Below are positions 43,958 to 52,035 of a DNA stretch of 64,000 bases, in pieces. This DNA comes from Azonexus hydrophilus DSM 23864. Its GTDB lineage: Bacteria > Pseudomonadota > Gammaproteobacteria > Burkholderiales > Rhodocyclaceae. Within the stretch, counting starts at the first letter, position 1. Each line of letters starts with the position of its first letter. The notes beneath the pieces were generated by a model. The model was not told the DNA's origin and made no database searches. It saw only the letters and a list, made by a program, of their open reading frames with translations. The DNA lies in assembly GCF_000429605.1 (NCBI RefSeq), contig NZ_AUCE01000013.1, positions 1 through 64,000 on the forward strand. Direction: 5' to 3'. Made by a program: the position numbers and the translations under genes.

Positions 43958-44785
43958 ATGAATCAACTGTGGCTGACCGCCAAACTCGACATTGTCGAAT
44001 CCCTGCGTGCGCGCTGGTTCCAGATCTACACCCTGGTTTTCGGGGGCATCGTCGCGCTGCTGTTCGTTTTCGGACTGACCGAGTCACGCGTACTCGGTTT
44101 CATCGGCCTGTCGCGTCTGCTGGTGACCTATATCCAGCTGACCATGGCGATCCTGCCGATCTTCGTTCTGATCACCACCGTCCGTTCGGTTGCCGGCGAC
44201 CGCGAGGCCGGTGTCTTCGAATACCTGCTGTCGTTGCCGGTCGCCTTGCAGGCCTGGTTCTGGGGCAAGTTCCTCGGCCGTTACCTGGTTGTCTTCGCGC
44301 CGGTTTTCCTGGCGATGTTCGGTGCGGTCATCTGGGCGAGCATCGTGGACATCGAAGTGCCGTGGAACATGTTCGCCTACTACACCGGCCTGCTGGCGGC
44401 GATGGCGCTGTGCTTCCTCGGCATCGGCATGCTCATCTCGGCATTCGCCCGTACCACCGACATGGCGCAGGGTGCGGCCTTCATGATCTGGCTGGTGCTG
44501 TTGTTATTCCTCGATCTGATCCTGCTTGGCGTGATGATCCAGGGGCGGGTAGACCCTGAGCTTGCGGTCACGTTGGCACTGGTCAATCCGTTACAGGTGT
44601 TCCGCACCGCCGCGTTGGCGATGTTCGACCCGCAACTGATCGTGCTTGGTCCTTCGGCCTACGTTATCCTCGATCTGTTCGGTACCGATGGCTTCCGTCT
44701 GTTTGCCCTGGCTTATCCAGCGCTCCTCGGCCTCGGCTCGGCGGCACTGGGCTACTTCCTGTTCCGTCGGGGAGACCTGCTGTGA
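43958..44785 (+). CDS. nosY: NosY, ABC transporter permease
   Basis: A 275-residue permease with about six helices and the ABC-2 pattern (SVAGDREAGVFEYLLSLPV near 78). It forms the membrane part of the NosFY transporter. It starts 1 bp after the nosL stop, and its TGA overlaps the GTG start of the thioredoxin gene. Confidence 0.92.
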   Translation: MNQLWLTAKLDIVESLRARWFQIYTLVFGGIVALLFVFGLTESRVLGFIGLSRLLVTYIQLTMAILPIFVLITTVRSVAGDREAGVFEYLLSLPVALQAWFWGKFLGRYLVVFAPVFLAMFGAVIWASIVDIEVPWNMFAYYTGLLAAMALCFLGIGMLISAFARTTDMAQGAAFMIWLVLLLFLDLILLGVMIQGRVDPELAVTLALVNPLQVFRTAALAMFDPQLIVLGPSAYVILDLFGTDGFRLFALAYPALLGLGSAALGYFLFRRGDLL

Positions 44786-45282
44786 GAGTCTGCCAGCTGC
44801 TCTGCATACTGTTCGCCGTGCTCGGACTGGGCTTTTCGGCTGCCGCTGGCGCTACTGACAGTGCCCAGCTGTTTGCAGCGACGCTGACTGGCGTCGACGG
44901 CCAACCAGTCAATCTCGATAAATTCCGCGGCAAGCCGCTGATCGTCAATTTCTGGGCCCGCTGGTGCCCCCCTTGCCGCAAGGAAATCCCCGAACTGGTC
45001 AAGCTCCAGAGCGAGTTCGGCGGGCGCGGCCTGACCGTGCTCGGCATTGCCGTCGAGGAGGACCCGGCCGCCGTCAAGGAGTTTGCTACGGCCTACGACG
45101 TCAATTACCCGCTCGTTGTCGACAAGAAAAAGGCCATCTGGCTGATGCAGACGCTGGGCAACGGTAGCACCGGGCTGCCGTTCACACTGCTGCTCGACAG
45201 CCAAGGCAATATCGTCCAGCGCAAAATGGGGCTGTTCACCCGCCAGGATTTTGATGCCGCCATTCCGTTGCTACTGAAGTGA
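44782..45282 (+). CDS. TlpA/ResA-like periplasmic thioredoxin
   Basis: A 166-residue protein with a signal peptide (~1-24) and a thioredoxin fold bearing WCPPC (~60) and the cis-Pro in GLPFTLLL. It should keep cysteines of periplasmic metalloproteins, such as CuA or NosL, reduced. The GTG start overlaps the nosY stop, so it belongs to the nos operon. Confidence 0.88.
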   Translation: MRVCQLLCILFAVLGLGFSAAAGATDSAQLFAATLTGVDGQPVNLDKFRGKPLIVNFWARWCPPCRKEIPELVKLQSEFGGRGLTVLGIAVEEDPAAVKEFATAYDVNYPLVVDKKKAIWLMQTLGNGSTGLPFTLLLDSQGNIVQRKMGLFTRQDFDAAIPLLLK

Positions 45283-45318
45283 TGGCTGGCGGAACGCCCG
45301 AATAGTCGGTCTCGGATC

Positions 45319-46200
45319 ATGATCGAAAACTTCTTTCTGCCGCTGGTGTTGGCCTTCATCATGTTTTCGCTTGGCCTATCGCTGCGCGTGAGCGATTTTC
45401 GCAGCGCGCTCGCTAATTGGCGCGGTGTTGCTTTCGGTATGTTCGGCCAAGTCGTATTGGTGCCGTTGTCTGCTGTGCTGGTTGGGATCAGCCTTCAGCT
45501 TTCGGAAACCATGCTGCTCGGCCTGATGATCATCGCCGCCTGCCCTGGAGGCGTCAGTTCGGCCTTTTTGACTCATTTGGCGCGTGGAAATACTGCTTTG
45601 TCATTGGTTCTGACCGTCGGGAGCAGTCTGCTTGCGTTGCTTACGCTGCCTTTTGTCGTCAATGCGGTGCTCGGTTTACAGGGAGTCCCGGCTGGCGGTG
45701 TTCATGTGAGTGCGGGTGATCTGCCTTTGGGCAAGCTGTTCGCCGGCCTGTTGCTGGTGACAACGCTACCGATCATGCTTGGGATGGTGCTACGCCTCAA
45801 GCTCCAGTTGATCGGTGAGCGATCTGAACGTGTCGTCAGCCGGGTCGCTACTGGTTTCTTTGTGGGCATTGTCATGATTACCTTTATGGCCCACCGCGAT
45901 ACGATCATCAGCGGCTTGCCCGAGGTTGGCAGCGCGACTGTGCTGCTCAACGTTCTGACTATGCTCGGCGGTTTTTCGATTGCCTGGGCTGCCCAGTTGC
46001 AGCGTCGCGACAGCATTGCCATTGCGATGGAATGTGGCCTCCAGAATGCCGGCCTAGGCATCTTTGTCGCGCTTACGTTGTTTCAGCAACCAGCGCTTGC
46101 GGTACCCAGCGTTGTCTACGCGTTGACGATGAATTTTGGCGCTGTTGTTTTCCTCTACATCATGCGCAGCCGCCGGGAATTATGCAGGGTGCTGTCTTAG
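45319..46200 (+). CDS. Bile acid:sodium symporter (BASS) family transporter
   Basis: A 293-residue membrane protein with about nine to ten helices. The MIIAACPGGVSSAFLTHLARG segment (Met70 onward) and the MECGLQNAGLGIFVAL helix match BASS-family crossover motifs. Substrates range from organic anions to pantothenate and cannot be predicted. It lies 36 bp after the thioredoxin gene, so it may still be read from the nos operon. Confidence 0.8.
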   Translation: MIENFFLPLVLAFIMFSLGLSLRVSDFRSALANWRGVAFGMFGQVVLVPLSAVLVGISLQLSETMLLGLMIIAACPGGVSSAFLTHLARGNTALSLVLTVGSSLLALLTLPFVVNAVLGLQGVPAGGVHVSAGDLPLGKLFAGLLLVTTLPIMLGMVLRLKLQLIGERSERVVSRVATGFFVGIVMITFMAHRDTIISGLPEVGSATVLLNVLTMLGGFSIAWAAQLQRRDSIAIAMECGLQNAGLGIFVALTLFQQPALAVPSVVYALTMNFGAVVFLYIMRSRRELCRVLS

Positions 46201-46250
46201 CTGGCCATTGAAATGCGTTCGACACTGAGCAAGATGCTGTGGAAAAGCCG

Positions 46251-47498
46251 ATGATCAGCACCGTTCGCCGCCGTCTGCTGTTCGCCAGCGGTTTGCTATC
46301 GTTGTATCGCCCGCTGCGCGCTGCGGTACGTCAGGTTGTTGTGGTCGGTGGTGGCTGGGGTGGTCTGGCTGCCGCTGCGCAACTACGCCAACAGGCGCCA
46401 GATATCGGGGTCACGTTGGTCGACCGGCACGCTGCCTTTCATTCTTTCGCCCTCGGCAATCGCTGGCTGGTCGATCACGGCCAGGCACCGGCACCGATGC
46501 GGCGCGATTATGCCGCTGTCGCGGCAGCGCGCGGCTACCGCTTCGTTCAGGCGGAAGCCATCGGGATCGACCGCAGCGGGCAGCGCCTGATGACCTCGGC
46601 CGGTGCGTTGCCCTACGACTGGCTGGTGCTGTCGCCGGGCATCCGCGAGGATTATTCTGCCTGGCAGCTGAGCGATCCTGCTGCGGCCGATCTGCTGAAA
46701 AAGCGATTTTCCGGCGCTATGGTGCATGCGGGTGACTTGCCGGCGCTGAAAGCGCGCTTGCAGGCTTTTACTGGTGGCGATCTGCTGCTGAACATTCCAC
46801 CATTGCCCTATCGTTGCCCACCGGCGCCTTACGAACGAGCACTGCTGCTTGCCTGGTGGCTGAAGACGCAGCGGATTCCCGGGCGCTTGATCATTGTCGA
46901 TCCGAATCCGTTGATGCCGGTTTTTCGTCATGCACTGCTCGAACGTTTCCGCGACCAAGTGACCTATCTAGATCATGCGCGGGTGCGCAGTGTCGATCCC
47001 GAGCGGGGCACGCTGAGCACGGATATCGACGACATCCGTTTCGACATGGCGCTGCTCAGTCCGCCGCAACAGGCCGCCGGTCTGCTCTGGCCGGCCGGGC
47101 TGATCCGCGCCGACGGCAATACCGGCGCGCCCGATGGCTGGGCGGCACAGAACGCGCTTGACCTGCGCAGTCCTGGCGACGAACGGATTTTCATCATTGG
47201 CGATGCTGCCGGGGTAGTTTCGCCGTTGTTCGGTCATTATCCGAAGACTGGCCATGTCGCTAGCCGGATGGGGGCCATCGTCGCCGGGCAGATCGCTGGA
47301 CAGCGCGCGCCGATGTTGCCGGAAGGCGTCTGTCACCTGCTGTCCGGGGTTGATCCGGATGCCGGGACGCGGATCGAAACGTCCTACCGCCTGCGCAGCG
47401 ATGGTTTCTTGCTGCAGGAGGTCCGGCAGGTCAGCCGGCAGAACCCGGTGGGTGAAGATGTGGCCTGGGCCGCCGGCCAGTACGGGGGTTTTCTCTAA
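46251..47498 (+). CDS. FAD-dependent pyridine nucleotide-disulfide-type oxidoreductase (FCSD/SQR-like)
   Basis: A 415-residue flavoprotein with an N-terminal export-type signal (RRRLLFASG, possibly Tat) followed by the FAD motif VVVVGGGWGGLAAA (~31). LPYDWLVLSPG (~120) and IFIIGDAAG (~308) are typical of the sulfide:quinone oxidoreductase/flavocytochrome c superfamily. Periplasmic location suggests a dehydrogenase for a reduced sulfur compound, but the substrate is not shown. An in-frame GTG at 46239 is an alternative start. It converges with the DUF411 gene. Confidence 0.78.
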   Translation: MISTVRRRLLFASGLLSLYRPLRAAVRQVVVVGGGWGGLAAAAQLRQQAPDIGVTLVDRHAAFHSFALGNRWLVDHGQAPAPMRRDYAAVAAARGYRFVQAEAIGIDRSGQRLMTSAGALPYDWLVLSPGIREDYSAWQLSDPAAADLLKKRFSGAMVHAGDLPALKARLQAFTGGDLLLNIPPLPYRCPPAPYERALLLAWWLKTQRIPGRLIIVDPNPLMPVFRHALLERFRDQVTYLDHARVRSVDPERGTLSTDIDDIRFDMALLSPPQQAAGLLWPAGLIRADGNTGAPDGWAAQNALDLRSPGDERIFIIGDAAGVVSPLFGHYPKTGHVASRMGAIVAGQIAGQRAPMLPEGVCHLLSGVDPDAGTRIETSYRLRSDGFLLQEVRQVSRQNPVGEDVAWAAGQYGGFL

Positions 47499-47501
47499 CG
47501 C

Positions 47502-47993
47502 TCAGTGGCGCGCCCAGGTCGAGGTTCGGCCGTTGGGCATGACCAGCAGGGTTTCGTAGAATTCCCGGCGGATGCGCGGGGCCGCCGTTTCCATATCAAG
47601 CACGGTGCAGGCGGTCTGGCAAATCGGGCTGGAGTATTCGCGGCCCGGTGCGCCGAGCGGCAGCCCGGGAACGGCGAGACCTAGTGCTTTTGGCTTTTCG
47701 CTCAGCAATTCCTTGATCTGCTCGGCGTGCACATGACCTTCGATGAAATAGCCGGCAATGCTGGCGCTGGGCACGGCTTCGAGTTCCTTCGGTACCTTCA
47801 GCTTGCGTTTGACCGCGTCCATCTCGTCGGTCTGCGTGACCTGGACGGTGAAGCCGTGCTGGCGCAGGTGTTCCGCCCAGTCGATGCAGGCGAGGCAGAC
47901 CTTGGGCATGTAGACTGCAATCGGTGGCAGTTCGGCTGCTCCGGCGTGGCTTGCGGCGAGGAGCAGCAGAGCGTGGGCGAGTTGCTTCAGCAT
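47502..47993 (-). CDS. DUF411 secreted metal-binding-like protein
   Basis: A 163-residue protein with a signal peptide (~1-19). The DUF411 domain carries a CLAC (CxxC) motif in VYMPKVCLACIDW (~35) and the GHVHAEQIKELL segment (~82), with two further cysteines near 120. DUF411 proteins often sit near copper-handling genes, which fits the nearby nos cluster; direct copper binding is inferred. It overlaps the ankyrin gene by 7 bp. Confidence 0.8.
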   Translation of the reverse strand: MLKQLAHALLLLAASHAGAAELPPIAVYMPKVCLACIDWAEHLRQHGFTVQVTQTDEMDAVKRKLKVPKELEAVPSASIAGYFIEGHVHAEQIKELLSEKPKALGLAVPGLPLGAPGREYSSPICQTACTVLDMETAAPRIRREFYETLLVMPNGRTSTWARH

Positions 47994-48448
47994 GGCTTGC
48001 CTGCCTTGCAGCCCTTGAGCACCCACAGGGAGATAACGCCCGCTGCTTCGTCGGCCTTGACCTTGCGTGCCATCGACGTCGGGTCGCGGCCATTGTCGGT
48101 AGTCGCCAGCGGGTCGGCGCCGGCTTCGAGCAGCACGCGGGCGTGCGTCGCGCGGCTGGCATAGGCGGCCATGTGCAGCGGCGTGGCGCCTTCGCCGTCC
48201 CGGGCGTTGATGTTGGCGCCAGCGGCGATCAGCGCCCGCAGAGCGCTGATGTCAGGGTTCATGGCTGCCAGATGAATGGCTTGCGAGCCATGGGCGGTGC
48301 GCAGGTCGCGTGCACCAGGATCAGCCGCTAGGGCGCGGCGAACATCTTCGCCACTCCCCTGGCGAGCGACGTTGTGGATGGTCAGGTCAGCTGAAATTGC
48401 GGGAAGGATCTTCAGACAAGCCAATAGAAAAACAATCAGGAAGCGCAT
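47987..48448 (-). CDS. Secreted ankyrin-repeat protein
   Basis: A 153-residue protein with a signal peptide (~1-20) and about three ankyrin repeats (GSQAIHLAAMN, GATPLHMAAYA, GADPLATTDNG). Periplasmic ankyrin proteins bind partners, for example catalases or other redox enzymes; none is evident. It is coupled to the DUF411 gene downstream. Confidence 0.82.
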   Translation of the reverse strand: MRFLIVFLLACLKILPAISADLTIHNVARQGSGEDVRRALAADPGARDLRTAHGSQAIHLAAMNPDISALRALIAAGANINARDGEGATPLHMAAYASRATHARVLLEAGADPLATTDNGRDPTSMARKVKADEAAGVISLWVLKGCKAGKPC

Positions 48449-48676
48449 GATGGCCTCGCAAAAACGGGAACGATGCGATTATTGCCGTGCGCGCATCGAT
48501 GATCTTTGATCCATACGATATTTATGATCAGTTTCAGCTTGGCAATATTGCATGTCAAACAGTCAGGCTTTAATCGCGTGGCAGGATGGTTGGCTGTGGG
48601 CCACGGTGAGGCTCAATTGATGGAGAAATATTCATGCCTACGAATGCTGTTGTACGCGCACGCATCGATTAATACA

Positions 48677-48808
48677 TCAAATACATAGTGATGGCCGATG
48701 GTTCAGAGAGGCTGATTTTCCGTACTGGGCCAGAAAGACCAGGAAGAAGAACACCGTTCCCCCATAGAAGATGTTCCTGGCCATTGATTTGGTGAATACC
48801 CCGCTCAT
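48677..48808 (-). pseudogene. norC: Truncated norC relic
   Basis: Read from the ATG at 48808, the first 27 residues run MSGVFTKSMARNIFYGGTVF and onward through FFLVFLA. This is almost identical to the start of intact norC (MSGIFTKSMARNIFYGG...) and stops being similar after the membrane helix. The frame ends at a stop after 43 codons, with no CxxCH haem site. The AACAAGGAG ribosome site is also shared with norC. It is the 5' remnant of a second norC. Confidence 0.85.
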
Positions 48809-48867
48809 GAAATGACTCCTTGTTATTGAGGTGGAGCGATTCCCGTTTTAACGCGGTGTCGGAAACC

Positions 48868-48881
48868 ATGATGCGTATCAA
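48868..48881. promoter_or_regulatory. FNR/Dnr-type box between the norC relic and narK1
   Basis: ATGAT-GCGT-ATCAA matches 9 of 10 positions of TTGAT-N4-ATCAA. It lies 60-73 bp upstream of the relic norC, nearly the same as the box-to-start distance at intact norC. It may now serve narK1, whose start is 149 bp away, though no good -10 is placed for class II activation in that direction. Confidence 0.65.
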
Positions 48882-49029
48882 AGGGGGCGGGCACCTTCGG
48901 GCTAGTTCCAAATGACTACGCCGCCTACCGTTTTTTATCTCCCGTATACCGGCGAATGGCGAATGGGCTGCGGACGCCCAAGTTCTTAATCTTCACCCAA
49001 CGGAAAAAACCGGAGGGAGAGACAAGAAC

Positions 49030-50295
49030 ATGACAAGCAGAAAAATGCAGCAATTGTCCGTACTGACCATGAGCACGCTGGCGTTCACCGTCTGCTTCAT
49101 GGTTTGGATGATCTTTGCCGTGATCGGCATCCCGATCAAGGAACAACTGGGCCTCAACGAAACCCAGTTCGGCATCCTCGCGGCCATGCCGGTGTTGACC
49201 GGCTCGCTGATCCGCTTGCCGCTGGGCATGATGACCGACCGCTTTGGCGGTCGGCCGGTGTTCTTCGGCATCATGATGAGTACGGTACTGCCCATCTATC
49301 TGATCGGCCAGGCCACCGAATACTGGCAGTTGCTGGTCGCCGGCCTGTTCGTCGGCATCGCCGGCGGTTCCTTCTCGGTCGGCATCGCCTACTGCGCGCG
49401 CTGGTTCGAGAAGCAGAACCAGGGTTTCGCCATGGGCGTGTTCGGTGCCGGCAACGCCGGCGCAGCGCTGACCAAGCTGCTCGCCCCATCGATCGTCGTC
49501 GCCTACGGCTGGACCATGGTGCCGACGGTCTTCGCCGTGATGATGCTGGTCACGGCACTGGCCTTCTTCGTGTTCACCTACAGCGATCCGGCACACCGGG
49601 TCAGTTCGACGGTGACCGTCGCGCAACAGTTGCGCGCGCTGAAGGATCCGAACGTCTGGAAGATCTGCCAGTACTACTCGATCGTCTTCGGCGGCTATGT
49701 CGCGCTGGCGCTGTGGATGACCAAATACTACGTTCAGGAATACGGTTTCGACCTGACCAGCGCGGCCTTCCTGGCCGCCTGTTTCTCCCTGCCCGGCGGC
49801 GTGCTGCGCGCGCTCGGTGGCTGGTTTTCGGACAAGTTCGGCGCCCACAAGGTGACCTGGTGGGTGCTCTGGGTTTGCTGGATCTGCCTGTTCATCCTGT
49901 CCTACCCGCAGACCGAATTCACGGTGAAGACGGTTACTGGGCCGCAGACCTACGAAATCCATCTCAACGAATACGTGTTCACCGCGCTGCTGTTCGTCGT
50001 CGGTGTCGCCATGGCGGTCGGCAAGGCTTCGGTGTTCAAGTACATCTCCGACGACTACCCGAAGAACATCGGCGTCATCTCCGGCATCGTCGGCCTGGCC
50101 GGCGGCCTGGGCGGCTTCCTGCTGCCGATCATGTTCGGCGCCCTGGTTGACCTGACCGGTGTGCGCTCCTCCTGCTTCATGTTGCTGTACGGCGTCGTCT
50201 GGGTCTCGCTGATCTGGATGTACTGGACCGAGGTGCGTGATGCCGATTTGGTCCGTGGCCGCCCTGCGCGCGTCGGTGCCGACAACCTTGAATGA
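49030..50295 (+). CDS. narK1: NarK1-type nitrate transporter
   Basis: A 421-residue major facilitator protein of the nitrate/nitrite porter family with 12 helices. Seen are the RLPLGMMTDRFGGRPVF loop (motif with the nitrate-binding Arg, ~58) and FAMGVFGAGNAGAALTKL (~137), a nitrate signature. NarK1-type proteins are thought to import nitrate with protons. It is first of the narK1K2GHJI series. Confidence 0.92.
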   Translation: MTSRKMQQLSVLTMSTLAFTVCFMVWMIFAVIGIPIKEQLGLNETQFGILAAMPVLTGSLIRLPLGMMTDRFGGRPVFFGIMMSTVLPIYLIGQATEYWQLLVAGLFVGIAGGSFSVGIAYCARWFEKQNQGFAMGVFGAGNAGAALTKLLAPSIVVAYGWTMVPTVFAVMMLVTALAFFVFTYSDPAHRVSSTVTVAQQLRALKDPNVWKICQYYSIVFGGYVALALWMTKYYVQEYGFDLTSAAFLAACFSLPGGVLRALGGWFSDKFGAHKVTWWVLWVCWICLFILSYPQTEFTVKTVTGPQTYEIHLNEYVFTALLFVVGVAMAVGKASVFKYISDDYPKNIGVISGIVGLAGGLGGFLLPIMFGALVDLTGVRSSCFMLLYGVVWVSLIWMYWTEVRDADLVRGRPARVGADNLE

Positions 50296-50313
50296 TCAGA
50301 ACGGGGAGTTTCA

Positions 50314-51960
50314 ATGAACAAGCAAAAATCCGCCCGCCCGCAGCTCACCAGTTCGGTCGACATCGTCGACTGGCGGCCCGAGGACGAGAATTTCTGGCAG
50401 ACCACCGGTCGCCGCATCGCCAACCGCAACCTGTGGATCTCGATTCCCAGCCTGCTCTGCGGCTTCGCCATCTGGTTGATGTGGGGGATCATCACCGTGC
50501 AGATGGCCAATGCCGGCTTTCCGTTCTCGCCGGACGAGCTATTCACCATTGCCGCCATTTCCGGGCTGTCCGGTGCCACCTTGCGCATTCCCGCGTCCTT
50601 CTTCATCCGTATCTGCGGTGGTCGCAACACCGTCTGGCTGACCACCGCGCTGTTGATGATTCCGGCCATCGGCACCGGTCTGGCGCTGCAGGACAAGAGC
50701 ACGCCGCTGTGGGTCTTCCAGTTGATGGCGCTGCTGTCCGGGATCGGCGGCGGCAACTTCGCCTGCTCGATGTCCAACATCAGCACCTTTTTTCCCAAGC
50801 GTCAGCAGGGAACGGCGCTCGGGCTCAACGCCGGTCTCGGCAATTTCGGCGTGACCACCATGCAGTTGCTGATTCCGGCGGTGATGACCGTCGGCCTGTT
50901 CGGCGCGCTGGGCGGTGAGGCAATTCCGCTGGTCAAGGATTCGGCGACGCTGATCGGCAAGATCGCCGCCGGCACGCCGACCTGGATCCAGAACGCCGGT
51001 TTCGTCTGGCTGCTGTTGCTGGTACCGCTGGCCGTCGTCGGCTGGTTCGGCATGAACAACCTGCTCACCGTCTCACCGGCAATCGGCTCGACCGCCGCCG
51101 CGCTCGGCCGGGTCGTCGTCTTCTACGGCCTGGCGCTGGTTGTCTCCGGTCTCGGCCTCTACCTCTACCTGCCGGCACCGAGCGGCCTCGGCCTGCTCAA
51201 CATGTGGGCGGTGGTGGTCCTAGTCATTGTCGCCACGTTGTTCGCCATGAAGGCGCTGGCCACCGGCGAGATGAAGGCCAACCTGGGCAAGCAGTTCGCC
51301 ATTTTCGGCAACAAGCACACCTGGTCGATGACCGCCCTCTATGTCGTCACCTTTGGCTCCTTCATCGGCTTCTCGATGGCGCTGCCGTTGTCGATCACGG
51401 TCATCTTCGGCAACACCCATGTCTTCGATCCGGCGACCCAGGCCTGGGTTCATGCGCGCAACCCGAATGCACCGTCGGCGCTGATGTACGCCTGGATCGG
51501 TCCCTTCGTCGGCGCGCTGATCCGTCCGCTCGGTGGCTGGATTTCCGACAAGCTCGGCGGTTCCATCGTCACCCAGGTGATCTCGCTGGTGCTCGTCGTC
51601 GCCTCGGCCGCCACCGGCTACGTCATGCACCTGGCCTACCAGTCGGCGACGCCGGAAGACTACTTCTTCCTGTTCATGGGCCTGTTCATCGTCCTCTTCG
51701 CCGCCTCCGGCATCGGCAACGGCTCGACCTTCCGTACCGTCGGCTTCGTCTTCGACCAGGATCAGCGCGGGCCGGTGCTCGGCTGGACTTCGGCAGTCGG
51801 TGCCTACGGTTCCTTCATCGCGCCGGTGGTCATCGGTGGCCAGATCAAGGCCGGCACCCCGGAAAACGCGATGTACGGCTTTGCCATCTTCTACGCCATC
51901 TGCGTCGTCATCAACTGGTGGTTCTACCTGCGCAAGAACGCCTACATCCACAACCCCTGA
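50314..51960 (+). CDS. narK2: NarK2-type nitrate/nitrite antiporter
   Basis: A 548-residue porter with the longer loops and N-terminus of the NarK2 type. The nitrate signature occurs as GIGGGNFACSMSNISTFFPK (~147) and again as AASGIGNGSTFRTVGFVF (~466). It should exchange external nitrate for the nitrite made by NarG. It starts 18 bp after narK1; a double narK before narG is common in denitrifiers. Confidence 0.92.
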   Translation: MNKQKSARPQLTSSVDIVDWRPEDENFWQTTGRRIANRNLWISIPSLLCGFAIWLMWGIITVQMANAGFPFSPDELFTIAAISGLSGATLRIPASFFIRICGGRNTVWLTTALLMIPAIGTGLALQDKSTPLWVFQLMALLSGIGGGNFACSMSNISTFFPKRQQGTALGLNAGLGNFGVTTMQLLIPAVMTVGLFGALGGEAIPLVKDSATLIGKIAAGTPTWIQNAGFVWLLLLVPLAVVGWFGMNNLLTVSPAIGSTAAALGRVVVFYGLALVVSGLGLYLYLPAPSGLGLLNMWAVVVLVIVATLFAMKALATGEMKANLGKQFAIFGNKHTWSMTALYVVTFGSFIGFSMALPLSITVIFGNTHVFDPATQAWVHARNPNAPSALMYAWIGPFVGALIRPLGGWISDKLGGSIVTQVISLVLVVASAATGYVMHLAYQSATPEDYFFLFMGLFIVLFAASGIGNGSTFRTVGFVFDQDQRGPVLGWTSAVGAYGSFIAPVVIGGQIKAGTPENAMYGFAIFYAICVVINWWFYLRKNAYIHNP

Positions 51961-52035
51961 GCCGTCTCATCACCATCACCGCATTCTGCAATCAACCCCG
52001 CGGCCTGGGGCAGGTCGCCAAACGAGGAGCACAAC

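Larger units (their letters stand above)
48449..49029. other. 580-bp intergenic region upstream of the nar operon
   Basis: The region contains the norC relic (48677-48808, minus) and a 9/10 FNR/Dnr box (48868-48881). A short AT-richer part (48500-48670) shows no convincing gene. A 60-codon plus-strand frame at 48506 has no family features. The narK1 leader ends with a strong GGAGGGAGAG ribosome site. Confidence 0.7.

Noticed and set aside
48506-48688. 60-codon plus-strand frame upstream of narK1
   Set aside because: No family resemblance or ribosome site; it runs into the norC relic on the other strand.
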